Shown here: positions 8,198 through 15,979 of the stretch, piece by piece | Layout of the letters: each line of letters begins with the position of its first letter | Numbering within the stretch: position 1 is the stretch's first letter | NCBI GenBank assembly: GCA_945903265.1 | Contig: CAMDNQ010000012.1 | Coordinates: forward strand, 49,825 to 113,824 | From: Candidatus Sulfopaludibacter sp. SbA3 | GTDB taxonomy: Bacteria; Acidobacteriota; Vicinamibacteria; Vicinamibacterales; UBA2999 | Reading direction: 5' to 3' | DNA: 64,000 bases | Program-made: the position numbers and the translations under genes | Notes under the pieces: generated by a model | Seen by the model: only the letters and a program-made list of their open reading frames with translations | Databases searched by the model: none | What the model was told of the DNA's origin: nothing

Positions 8198-10024
8198 CTA
8201 GCTGGCGCACTCCCCGTCCATCACTTCGGGCGTGAATGCCTCGGTTTCGCCAAGGTCGATGTAATCGGCCGGCGTCAACTCGTCCGGAACGACAGTCGCG
8301 AGGTCCTGCAGCACGTCGGTCGCTGCAGCCGGGCCGATCCGCCGGTAGAACGCGCCAAGCGACTCCTCAGCAACCCGCTGCTGCCGATACAGGCCAATCA
8401 GGCGATCGAGTGCGTCTGTCAGACGATTGACCGGCACCTTCGACACGACCTTGCCGAACTGGGCGCCATCGCTGTTCACGCCGCCTCCGACCAGCACGAA
8501 GTACTGCGGCACGGCACGTCCACCGACTTTGCGAACGCTCCCTTGGAAGCCGATCCCGGAGATGTGGTGCTGACCGCATCCGTTCGGGCATCCGCTGATC
8601 TTGATGTCGCCTGACGGGACGGCATCCACGAGCTCAGGATGCGCACTGAGATACTCGGTCAGGATGCGCCCGAGTCCCCGCGACTGCGTCACGGCGAGAC
8701 GGCAGCTTTCCGCGCCAGGGCAGCTCGTGACATCGGCCACCGTTCCCGCATCGCCGGCACCGAGATTCGCAGCGCGGAGCCGCTCGTAGAATGCGGACAC
8801 CAGCTTGACCGGCACCCACCGGAACAGAATGTTCTGGTCGATCGTCAACCTGACGGTGCCATCGCTGTAGGCTTCGGCGAGGTCGGCGATGACCTGCGCC
8901 TGGCCGGCAGTGAAATCGCCGAGCGGGAGCCGGGCCGTCACCATCACGAAGCCCGCCTGCCGCTGCTTCCGGACGTTGTGCCTCGTCCAGCGCACGTAGC
9001 CATCGGGCAGGGTCTGGAGTTGTACCGTCCCCGGCATGATCCCGGGGCCGGACACGGGGCTCACGGCCAGCGCTGCGGCCATCTGCGGCGTCAGCGGCGC
9101 CGGCTTCGGCCAGTCTGGTGCCTCTTCAACCGGCGGTGCGGACGCGGGGAACGGCAGGCGGGCGCCTCCCTCCGCGCGGAACTCCGCCAGCGCCTCCTCG
9201 AACTTGGCGCGCCACGCGTCCCAGCCGAGCGACTTCATCAGGAACTTCATCCGGTTCCGCTGCGGGTGCTTCCGGTCGCCGTTGCGGTGGAAGACTCGCA
9301 GGACCGCTTCGGCCACGTCGAGCATCTCCTCCGCCGGGAGGAACTCGTACAGCACGGGCGCGTCGATCACCATGATCGCGGTGCCGCCGCCGACGACCAC
9401 CTTGAAGCCGCGCTTCCCGTCGACGATGCGCGCGTGCCAGCCGATGTCATGAATCGCCGCGACAGCGTGGTCTTCGGGGCATCCCTCGAACGCGATCTTG
9501 AACTTGCGCGGGAGCGACGCGGCGAGCGGATGCCTGAGGAAGTACCGTGTCAGCGCCTCGGCGTACGGAGTGACGTCGAAGATTTCGTTCTCGGCGACGC
9601 CCGAATACGGGCATGACGTGATGTTCCGGACCGAGTTGCCGCACGCCTCGCGCGTCGTGATGCCCGTTTCGGCCATGGCCCGCATCGCGTCCTCGGCATC
9701 ACTCAGCTTGACGAAGTGGAACTGGACGTTCTGGCGCGTGGTCACGTGGCCGAATCCGCGGGAGTAGCTGGTAGCCACGCCCGCGAGCGACCGCAGCTGC
9801 GCGGATGTCAGGATGCCCTGCGGGACTTTCACCCGCAACATCTGGACGTCGTCCTGCCGCTGGCCGTAGGTCCCGCGCAGCAGGCGGAACTTCCGCCAGT
9901 CGTCGGGTGAAATCTCGCCGCGCTCGTACTTGCCGAGCACATCGACGAACTCGTCGATGTCGTGTTCCTTGGCGAACCCCGTACGCGGACGGCCTACCGC
10001 CGTCGCCTGATCAATGACCGACAT
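8198..10024 (-). CDS. Ferredoxin-dependent nitrite/sulfite reductase (siroheme)
   Basis: It reduces sulfite to sulfide (or nitrite to ammonia) with six electrons, using siroheme bridged to a [4Fe-4S] cluster. The 608-residue protein carries both internal repeats of the family. The cluster ligands are C435, C441, C479 and C483 (SCPGAESC and SGCPNGC). Siroheme-contact residues such as TTRQNVQFH (residues 95-103) and NSVRNITSCPYSG are present. Its ATG at 10024 overlaps the end of the siroheme synthase gene by 14 bp, so the two are co-translated. Because the operon leader encodes a cysteine run (11427-11501), sulfite is the more likely substrate. No separate flavoprotein subunit is adjacent. Confidence 0.92.
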   Translation of the reverse strand: MSVIDQATAVGRPRTGFAKEHDIDEFVDVLGKYERGEISPDDWRKFRLLRGTYGQRQDDVQMLRVKVPQGILTSAQLRSLAGVATSYSRGFGHVTTRQNVQFHFVKLSDAEDAMRAMAETGITTREACGNSVRNITSCPYSGVAENEIFDVTPYAEALTRYFLRHPLAASLPRKFKIAFEGCPEDHAVAAIHDIGWHARIVDGKRGFKVVVGGGTAIMVIDAPVLYEFLPAEEMLDVAEAVLRVFHRNGDRKHPQRNRMKFLMKSLGWDAWRAKFEEALAEFRAEGGARLPFPASAPPVEEAPDWPKPAPLTPQMAAALAVSPVSGPGIMPGTVQLQTLPDGYVRWTRHNVRKQRQAGFVMVTARLPLGDFTAGQAQVIADLAEAYSDGTVRLTIDQNILFRWVPVKLVSAFYERLRAANLGAGDAGTVADVTSCPGAESCRLAVTQSRGLGRILTEYLSAHPELVDAVPSGDIKISGCPNGCGQHHISGIGFQGSVRKVGGRAVPQYFVLVGGGVNSDGAQFGKVVSKVPVNRLTDALDRLIGLYRQQRVAEESLGAFYRRIGPAAATDVLQDLATVVPDELTPADYIDLGETEAFTPEVMDGECAS

Positions 10025-11360
10025 GCCTCACCTCGTCTCCTGTAGCCGCAGTGCGCGCCAATCTCGCCCGAATCTTCACCACTTCTCCGATCACCAGGAC
10101 GCCCGCCGCGCCAGTTGGAGGTTCAGCGGCGCCCATCTGATCGAGCCGCCCGGTCCATACCCATTCGTCAGGCATCGACGCGCTGCAGACGATCGCCGCG
10201 GGTGTGTCCGGCCCCCAGCCGTGTCCTATCAACTGCGCCGCCAGCGACGCGCGGGCGCCAACGCCCATCAGCATCACGATCGACAGCGAGTTGGGGCGGA
10301 CCGCCCCAAGACTGTGATCGACCGTCGCGTCCGTGTGGCCAGCGAGCACGAGGAAGCCGGACGCCACCCCGCGATGCGTGATGGGAATCCCCGCCATTTC
10401 CGGCGCCGCGATCGCGCTGCTGACACCCGGCACCACGTCGAACGGAATCCCCGCCATCGCCAGCGCCAGGGCTTCTTCCCCGCCCCGGCCGAACACGAAC
10501 GGGTCGCCGCCCTTCAGCCGCACGACGCGCTTGCCCTGCTTGGCAGCTCGAATCATCAGCCGGTGGATCGTCTCCTGGGGCACGCTATCCCGCCGTGCCC
10601 GTTTGCCGACCGAGAAGCACTGGGCCTTCGTCGCGCGCCGAAGCGCATCGACATCGACGAGGGCGTCATACAGCACCAGATCGGCCTGCTGCAGCCTTCT
10701 CACCGCCGCGACGGTCCACAGATCCGGATTCCCAGGCCCGGCCCCGACGAGAGACACACTCCCGGGATCGGGGATCCGGGATCGGGGATCCGAAGGCCGG
10801 ATCCCGGGGCCCGCATCCCGGTAAATGTTGTTGAGCGCCTCCAGCAACTGCGGCCGGCGCTGCTCCATCGGCACGCCCTGCTGCTTCCACGCGGCCCGTG
10901 CCGCGTCCGCAGTGGCGAGCCACAGCGCCAGGTCCGGCGGCAGCATTGCGTCGATGCCTTCGCGCAGCAGCCCCGCAAGCGCCGGTGCGCGGCCGTCGGT
11001 CGAAATCGCGATGGTGACGCCATCGCGGCGCACGACGCCGCCAAGATACGCCGTCGCATGCCGCGGATCGTCCACCGCGTTCACGAAAATCCGTCGCTCG
11101 TCCGCCGCCGCCCGCACCCGCTCGTTGACGTCAGGCGGCGCCGCGGCGACCACCCACCAGGCGCCGTCGAGATCCGCCGGCTCGAATCCCCGGCGAACGA
11201 TGGCCACGGACAGCTGCTCGATCTCCGGCACGACCTGAGGCGCCACGACAGTCACGTCGGCACCGGCAGCCAGCAGCGCCTCGAGTTTCGAGGCCGCCAC
11301 GGGACCGCCGCCGACCACGACGGCACGACGCGACTGAAGATTCAGGAATGCTGGAAACAT
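10011..11360 (-). CDS. cysG: Siroheme synthase: precorrin-2 dehydrogenase/ferrochelatase fused to uroporphyrinogen-III methyltransferase
   Basis: One 449-residue chain makes siroheme from uroporphyrinogen III. The N-terminal part (1-180) is the NAD-dependent dehydrogenase/ferrochelatase: FPAFLNLQSRRAVVVGGGPV then NAVDDP. The C-terminal part is the SAM methyltransferase: SLVGAGPGNPDLWTVAAVRRL, LYDALV, RLKGGDPFVFGRGGEE, PGVSSAIAAPEMAGIPITHR. Length matches E. coli CysG. The interdomain linker (about residues 183-202, IRPSDPRSRIPDPGS) is encoded by a GGGATC-type repeat that appears to have inserted there. The ATG at 11360 lies only 6 bp after the U-tract of an attenuator-like terminator and has no good Shine-Dalgarno. 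A TTG at 11375 inside the U-tract is the alternative. Confidence 0.93.
   Translation of the reverse strand: MFPAFLNLQSRRAVVVGGGPVAASKLEALLAAGADVTVVAPQVVPEIEQLSVAIVRRGFEPADLDGAWWVVAAAPPDVNERVRAAADERRIFVNAVDDPRHATAYLGGVVRRDGVTIAISTDGRAPALAGLLREGIDAMLPPDLALWLATADAARAAWKQQGVPMEQRRPQLLEALNNIYRDAGPGIRPSDPRSRIPDPGSVSLVGAGPGNPDLWTVAAVRRLQQADLVLYDALVDVDALRRATKAQCFSVGKRARRDSVPQETIHRLMIRAAKQGKRVVRLKGGDPFVFGRGGEEALALAMAGIPFDVVPGVSSAIAAPEMAGIPITHRGVASGFLVLAGHTDATVDHSLGAVRPNSLSIVMLMGVGARASLAAQLIGHGWGPDTPAAIVCSASMPDEWVWTGRLDQMGAAEPPTGAAGVLVIGEVVKIRARLARTAATGDEVRHVGH
10761..10820. repeat. GGGATC-rich repeat inside the siroheme synthase linker
   Basis: The tract contains gggatcggggatccgggat followed by cggggatcc and, after a short gap, ggatcccggggcccgcatcc. 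The plus strand has four G-runs within about 24 nt, so a G-quadruplex is possible. It stays in frame and encodes Pro, Asp, Arg and Ser residues between the two enzyme domains. Confidence 0.7.
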
Positions 11361-11366
11361 GCGTCT

Positions 11367-11401
11367 AAAAAGCAAAAAGCCCGGGTGTCTGTCCCGGGCT
11401 T
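11367..11401 (-). terminator. Attenuator-type intrinsic terminator in the siroheme/sulfite reductase leader
   Basis: On the minus strand AAGCCCGGG (11401-11393) and CCCGGGCTT (11385-11377) form a 9-bp stem with a 7-nt loop, followed by TTTTTGCTTTTT. It lies between the cysteine-rich leader frame and the cysG start, so termination here would shut off the operon. It is not at a gene end. Confidence 0.85.
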
Positions 11402-11473
11402 CGATCCTGTTCGTGTTTGGGCTTTTCTACGAGTGACCCGCACGGACCGCAAGCGCCGGGACTTGGGTCCCCC
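11391..11473 (-). promoter_or_regulatory. Predicted transcription attenuator with competing antiterminator
   Basis: Four segments can pair in the classical way. Segment 1 GGGAC (11471-11467), directly after the two adjacent Cys codons, pairs with GTCCC (11462-11458). Segment 2 GTCCCGG (11462-11456) pairs perfectly with CCGGGAC (11397-11391), which is part of the 5' arm of the terminator. A ribosome stalled at the Cys codons would cover segment 1 and free segment 2 to disrupt the terminator. Pairings are read from sequence; the regulation is inferred. Confidence 0.7.
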
Positions 11474-11501
11474 GACAACACGCGCAGGCGCATCCGCACA
11501 T
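11427..11501 (-). CDS. Cysteine-rich leader peptide (24 aa) of the siroheme/sulfite reductase operon
   Basis: The frame ATG (11501) to TAG (11427) starts MCGCACACC, five cysteines in the first nine residues, then continues RGTQVPALAVRAGHS. Cysteine is otherwise rare in this window, so the run is striking. An in-frame GTG at 11510 lies 8 bp after the -10 box, so a leaderless form beginning VFKMCGC is possible. The operon downstream makes the siroheme and sulfite reductase that feed cysteine synthesis. Ribosome stalling at Cys codons during cysteine shortage would be a direct sensor. Cysteine-rich leaderless uORFs acting this way are described in mycobacteria. I am not aware of a description in this phylum. 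Confidence 0.75.
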   Translation of the reverse strand: MCGCACACCRGTQVPALAVRAGHS

Positions 11502-11518
11502 CTTGAACACGATGAGTG

Positions 11519-11548
11519 ATTTTACAGCGGCAAACCCCACAGGGTCAA
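11519..11548 (-). promoter_or_regulatory. Promoter of the leader peptide-cysG-sulfite reductase operon
   Basis: On the minus strand TTGACC (11548-11543) and TAAAAT (11524-11519) are 18 bp apart. This is one of the best sigma-70-type promoters in the window. It begins 5 bp after the thrC stop codon. The expected start is near 11512-11510, at or just before the leader peptide. Confidence 0.8.
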
Positions 11549-11552
11549 ATAG

Positions 11553-12806
11553 TTACGCCCGTGCGGCGGCGGGCTGGGAGGCCTGCGGTGCCAGCGCGCG
11601 CTCGAAGTCCGCCAGGCTGCGTCCGATTCTGGTCGGCTGGGCGACCCGCCCCATCATGACTTCGGCGGTCTTGTAGCCATTGCCGGTGATGCAGACCACG
11701 ACGGACTCATTCCGCTTGATCACGCCCTGCGCAATGAGTTTCCGCGTGACCGCCAGCGTCGTGCCGCCGGCAGGCTCGGTGAAGATGCCCTCCGTCTGCG
11801 CAAGCAGCTGAACGGCATCCAGAATCTCGGGGTCGGTCGCCGAAGCGCCGGCGCCTCCCGTCTCGTGGACCACTTTGACGACCTGGAATCCGTCGGCCGG
11901 ATTGCCGATCGCCAATGACTTCGCAATCGTGGCCGGCTTGACGGGCTCAGGGAATTCCAGCCCGGCGTCCAGCGCGTTGATCACCGGCGACGAACCCGCA
12001 GGCTGGGCGGCGTGGATCTTCGGCAGCTGGCCGCTGACCAGCCCGATTTCACGCATCTCACGGAATCCTTTGTAGATGCGCGGCAGGAGCGTTCCCCCGG
12101 CGACCGGTGACACCACATGGTCCGGGAAGCGCCAGCCAAGCTGCTCCGCGATCTCGAAGCCCATCGTCTTGGCGCCCTCGGCGTAGTACGCGCGAAGGTT
12201 GATGTTGGCGAACCCCCACCCATACCGATCGGCGATCTGCGTGCACAGACGGTTGACGTCGTCGTAGTTCCCCTCGACCGCCACGACGTGCGGCGCGTAA
12301 ATCGCGGCGCCCAGGACTTTCGCGGGCTCCAGATCGTGCGGGATGAAGACGTAGCACGGAAGCCCGAGACGCGCGGCGTGCGCGGCGACGCTGCCGGCAA
12401 GGTTGCCGGTGGACGCGCACCCGAACACCTGGAACCCGAGTTCCACGGCGCGGGTGGCCGCAATCGACACGACGCGGTCCTTGTACGAGAACGTCGGATG
12501 GTTGACTGAGTCGTCTTTGAGATACAGCTCGTCGACGCCGAGCTCACGCGCCAGACGGGTCGCCCGCACGAGCGGCGTGAAGCCGGAGTTGAAACCGGTA
12601 CGCGGCTCCTCGACCGGCAGCAGTTCGAGATAGCGCCAGAGCGACCGCGGACGCGATTCAATCACGCTCCGGGTCATGACTTTCTTGACCGCGGCGTAGT
12701 CGTACGAGACTTCAAGTGGGCCAAGGCAGTCAGCGCAGACCCACAGCGCTTCTGCCGGATACGTCGCGCCACACAGGTGGCAGGTCAGGCCCGCGACGAA
12801 TTTCAT
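11553..12806 (-). CDS. thrC: Threonine synthase
   Basis: A PLP enzyme converting O-phosphohomoserine to threonine. The 417-residue protein has the Schiff-base lysine K109 in TFSYKDRV, the phosphate-binding CASTGNLAGSVAAHAA, and an N-terminal zinc-ribbon-like CHLCGATYPAEALWVCADC, common in this subfamily. The start overlaps the thrB stop by 4 bp (ATGA), so it is translationally coupled. It is the last gene of the hom-thrB-thrC operon; the next promoter starts 5 bp beyond its stop. Confidence 0.94.
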   Translation of the reverse strand: MKFVAGLTCHLCGATYPAEALWVCADCLGPLEVSYDYAAVKKVMTRSVIESRPRSLWRYLELLPVEEPRTGFNSGFTPLVRATRLARELGVDELYLKDDSVNHPTFSYKDRVVSIAATRAVELGFQVFGCASTGNLAGSVAAHAARLGLPCYVFIPHDLEPAKVLGAAIYAPHVVAVEGNYDDVNRLCTQIADRYGWGFANINLRAYYAEGAKTMGFEIAEQLGWRFPDHVVSPVAGGTLLPRIYKGFREMREIGLVSGQLPKIHAAQPAGSSPVINALDAGLEFPEPVKPATIAKSLAIGNPADGFQVVKVVHETGGAGASATDPEILDAVQLLAQTEGIFTEPAGGTTLAVTRKLIAQGVIKRNESVVVCITGNGYKTAEVMMGRVAQPTRIGRSLADFERALAPQASQPAAARA

Positions 12807-13735
12807 ACCGTTCTCCCCTGGGCCGAGGCCACCGCCTCGCGTGTCGCCTCCGATGACTGGTGGACGCCGAGCGTGCGGACCGTCACCGGGCAGTTGGCAC
12901 GCTCGTAGATGGATTGCAGCAGCCGCTCGAGGCGATCGAAATCGCGCCGCGCGAGCACCGCGACCGACGGACCGGCTCCCGACAGGAACGAGCCCAGAAT
13001 CTCCGGATCGTCGAGCGCCAGCACGGTGTCGAGCTGCGGAATCAACGCGGTCCGCGCTGGCTGATGCAGCCGATCGCGCACCGCTTCACGCAGACGGCCG
13101 TAATCGCCTTCCTGCAGCGCGTGCACGAGTCCGAGGACGCGCTGCAGATTGAACACAGCATCTTTCCGCGGAACCGAATCCGCCAGCGCGGCTCTGGCTT
13201 TGGACGTCGACAGGCCCACCGACGGCGTCGCCACGATCAGCCGCAGTTCCTCGGGCCACTGCCACCGCAGCGCGATCGGCTCCTCGCCCTCACGCTCGAT
13301 CACGGACGTGAGTCCGCCGTGCAGTGCCGCCGCCGCATTGTCGGCATGTCCCTCGAGCGACGTGGCGACGGCCAGCAGCACGCCGTCCGGCAGCGGTTGG
13401 GTCACGCGCTCGAACATGCGGACGCCCGCCACCGTCGCGGCAGCGCTGCTGCCCAGGCCGGCGGCCATCGGAATGTCACTTTCAGCTTCGACAAACACCG
13501 ACGGCGTCTTGAGACCGGTCCATCGGGCCATCGCTTCGAAGGCGCGTTCGACAGAATTTCGCCCGCGGACGGCCGGCGTGCTCTTGACAACAGACAGCGT
13601 CGTCCCGCCGTCGTCCCGGACATCGACAACCCGGAGGCGCAGGTACAACTGCACGGCCACGCCGAGCGTATCGAAGCCGCCCCCGAGGTTCGCCACGGAG
13701 GCCGGCACGGTCACCAAAGTGCTGTTAAGTGACAC
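12803..13735 (-). CDS. thrB: Homoserine kinase
   Basis: A GHMP-family kinase of 310 residues that phosphorylates homoserine with ATP. Motif 1 is VPASVANLGGGFDTLG near residue 10, and the phosphate loop is DIPMAAGLGSSAAATVAG near residue 95. The C-terminal motif GSFLSGAGPSVAVL is present. The start is GTG at 13735. It lies between hom (19-bp gap) and thrC (4-bp overlap) in threonine-pathway order. Confidence 0.93.
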   Translation of the reverse strand: MSLNSTLVTVPASVANLGGGFDTLGVAVQLYLRLRVVDVRDDGGTTLSVVKSTPAVRGRNSVERAFEAMARWTGLKTPSVFVEAESDIPMAAGLGSSAAATVAGVRMFERVTQPLPDGVLLAVATSLEGHADNAAAALHGGLTSVIEREGEEPIALRWQWPEELRLIVATPSVGLSTSKARAALADSVPRKDAVFNLQRVLGLVHALQEGDYGRLREAVRDRLHQPARTALIPQLDTVLALDDPEILGSFLSGAGPSVAVLARRDFDRLERLLQSIYERANCPVTVRTLGVHQSSEATREAVASAQGRTV

Positions 13736-13754
13736 GAACTACAGAAGATACCAC

Positions 13755-15026
13755 TTACCCCTTCGGGTCGTCGCCAACGAGCATCGGAAGGGCGAGCGGA
13801 GGCTCGGCGTGGAAGTCGGAACGCGCAATATCCTGAAGCGCCGCCCGGAGGGCAGGCTCCTCGCACGCCTCGACGGTGATCACAAATGGCAGGGCGTCTT
13901 TCGGGTACCCGGGCTCCTGGAGCACGGCATCGAGATTGATCCCCTGATTCGCCAGCGCCGCCGCGATCGATGACAGGATCCCCGGCCGGTCCTGAACGAC
14001 AAAACGAAGGTAGTACGGGCGCGGAGGCGGCGGAGCGATTCGGCCGGCCGGCCATTCTTCTCCCCGCTCGTGCGTCCGCTGCGTCAGGGAGAGGAGGTCC
14101 GACACGACCGCGACGGCCGTTGCCGGCCCACCGGCGCCCGCGCCGCTGAAACTGTTTTCGCCGCCGTAGTGTCCGGCAATTGTAACGACATTGTTCGCGC
14201 CCTTGTTGAGCCCGAAATGCGAGCCCCGCAAGACGAGCGCGGGACCGACGAACGCATGGAAGTCGGGCCCGTCGGTTTCAACCATCGCAATCTGGCGGAT
14301 GGTGCATCCCAGACGGCGTGCGTACCGGAAGTCGGCGGCGGAAATCGTACGGATGGTCTGGCGAGGAATATCCTCGAGCCGCAGATGCCGGCGGAATGCA
14401 ATTCCCGCGAGCACAACGAGCTTCGCTCCCGCGTCGTGGCCATCGACGTCGGCGCTCGGATCGGCCTCCGCATAGCCAAGCCGCTGCGCATCGGCGAGCA
14501 CACCGGCCATCGCCTCGTCGCTGGCCGCCATCCGGCTCAGGATGTAGTTACACGTGCCGTTGAGAATGCCGGACACTCGCAACAGCCGGTCGCCTGCCAG
14601 TCCTTCCCGCACGCCGTGAATGAGTGGCACGCCCCCGGCCACCGCGGCTTCGAAGCGAAGCTGCGTCCCGCGCGTCGCGGCGAGATGCAGCAACTCCGGC
14701 GCGTGGGCAGCCAATAGCATCTTGTTTGCCGTGACAACGGCGGATCCCTGTTCGAGCGCACGCCGAACCCAGGCGCCTGCGGGCTCGAGACCGCCGACCA
14801 CTTCCACAACGGCGTCCGGCTTCGAGGCGAACAGCTCGTCGATGCTGTCCGTCCAGACGACGGATGACGGCACCCAATCGGCCCGCTTGCGCGACACGCC
14901 GCGGTTGAAGATGTGTGTGAGGTGGAGGCGGTCGGCGAGGTCAGGCCGTTCGACCAGAATCCTGGCCACCGACCCGCCCACCGTGCCAAATCCGAGCAGG
15001 GCAACGCGCAGCGGTTTCGTCTTCAT
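13755..15026 (-). CDS. hom: Homoserine dehydrogenase with C-terminal ACT domain
   Basis: It reduces aspartate semialdehyde to homoserine. The 423-residue protein begins with the nucleotide-binding motif VALLGFGTVGGSVARIL. It has the catalytic-region lysine motif TANKMLLA and the homoserine-binding NGTCNYILSRM. It ends with an ACT domain (YYLRFVVQDRPGILSSIAAALANQGINLDAVLQ) that usually gives feedback inhibition by threonine. The ATG at 15026 (MKTKPLRVALLG) is preferred over one 21 bp upstream. It is the first gene of the operon and is divergent from the amidase, with 41 bp between the starts. Confidence 0.94.
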   Translation of the reverse strand: MKTKPLRVALLGFGTVGGSVARILVERPDLADRLHLTHIFNRGVSRKRADWVPSSVVWTDSIDELFASKPDAVVEVVGGLEPAGAWVRRALEQGSAVVTANKMLLAAHAPELLHLAATRGTQLRFEAAVAGGVPLIHGVREGLAGDRLLRVSGILNGTCNYILSRMAASDEAMAGVLADAQRLGYAEADPSADVDGHDAGAKLVVLAGIAFRRHLRLEDIPRQTIRTISAADFRYARRLGCTIRQIAMVETDGPDFHAFVGPALVLRGSHFGLNKGANNVVTIAGHYGGENSFSGAGAGGPATAVAVVSDLLSLTQRTHERGEEWPAGRIAPPPPRPYYLRFVVQDRPGILSSIAAALANQGINLDAVLQEPGYPKDALPFVITVEACEEPALRAALQDIARSDFHAEPPLALPMLVGDDPKG

Positions 15027-15067
15027 GCAGAGTAGGCGTAGGGACAAACCAACGTTAGCATAGGGCG

Positions 15068-15979
15068 ATGTTCACGGTCGCCGTCGTCCAGGACCATGCG
15101 GATGCCGACGTACGCAGCAATGTGCAGCGCGCGGAAAAGCTTGTCCGCGAGGCGGCGCGGCGCGGCGCACAGATCATCTGCCTGAAGGAACTGTTCAACT
15201 CGCTCTACTTCTGCAAGTCGCAGCAGTGCGACCGGTTCGACCTGGCGGAGCCGATTCCCGGCCCGACGACGGATGCGATGCAGGCACTCGCCAAGGAACT
15301 GGCCGTCGTCATCATCGTGCCGATCTTCGAACGCCAGGCCGCCGGCGTCTACCGGAACTCGGCGGCCGTGATCGATGCTGACGGGACGCTCATGGGTGCG
15401 TATCGCAAGATGCACATCCCGGACGATCCGCTGTTCAACGAAAAGTACTACTTCACGCCCGGAGACGGGCATCTCGACTTTCATGGAGAAGAGCCGGGCG
15501 AGCCGGGGGGCTTCCGCGTCTGGAAGACGCGCTACGCCACCATCGGCGTCCTGATCTGCTGGGACCAGTGGTTTCCGGAGGCGGCGCGCATCACGTCGCT
15601 CCTCGGCGCGCAGGTGCTGTTCTATCCGACGGCGATTGGCTGGCACCCTGCCGAAAAGGACGAATGGGGCCGCGCGCAGGTCGATGCCTGGCGGACGATC
15701 CAGCGGTCGCACGCCATCGCCAACGGGGTGTACGTCGCGTCTCCGAATCGCATCGGCCACGAAGACGAACCGGGTACCAAGGGCATCACGTTCTTCGGGC
15801 ACTCGTTTATTGCTGACCCGTTCGGTCGGTACGTTGCAGAAGCCGGTGAGGGTGAGGAGATCGTCATCGCGCAGTGCGACCCGGCGTTGATCGAGAGCGT
15901 CCGCCGGAACTGGCCATTCCTCCGCGATCGCCGGGTCGATGCCTACGGCCCGATCCTGAAGCGCTACCTTGGAACGTGA
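15068..15979 (+). CDS. aguB: N-carbamoylputrescine amidase
   Basis: A nitrilase-superfamily enzyme of 303 residues that hydrolyses N-carbamoylputrescine to putrescine, CO2 and ammonia. The catalytic triad is visible: Glu in CLKELFNSLYF, Lys in AYRKMHIPDD, Cys in VLICWDQWFPE. PNRIGHEDE and the tail FGRYVAEAGEGEEIVIAQCD are typical of AguB. Its stop overlaps the start of agmatine deiminase (GTGA), so the two enzymes of agmatine-to-putrescine conversion are translationally coupled. Confidence 0.94.
   Translation: MFTVAVVQDHADADVRSNVQRAEKLVREAARRGAQIICLKELFNSLYFCKSQQCDRFDLAEPIPGPTTDAMQALAKELAVVIIVPIFERQAAGVYRNSAAVIDADGTLMGAYRKMHIPDDPLFNEKYYFTPGDGHLDFHGEEPGEPGGFRVWKTRYATIGVLICWDQWFPEAARITSLLGAQVLFYPTAIGWHPAEKDEWGRAQVDAWRTIQRSHAIANGVYVASPNRIGHEDEPGTKGITFFGHSFIADPFGRYVAEAGEGEEIVIAQCDPALIESVRRNWPFLRDRRVDAYGPILKRYLGT

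Noticed and set aside
8639..9616. 325-codon plus-strand frame over the sulfite reductase
   Set aside because: Antisense to a clear siroheme reductase; no motifs.
10014..11519. 501-codon plus-strand frame over the siroheme synthase gene
   Set aside because: Antisense shadow of cysG and its leader; composition is Arg/His/Pro-rich with no domain.
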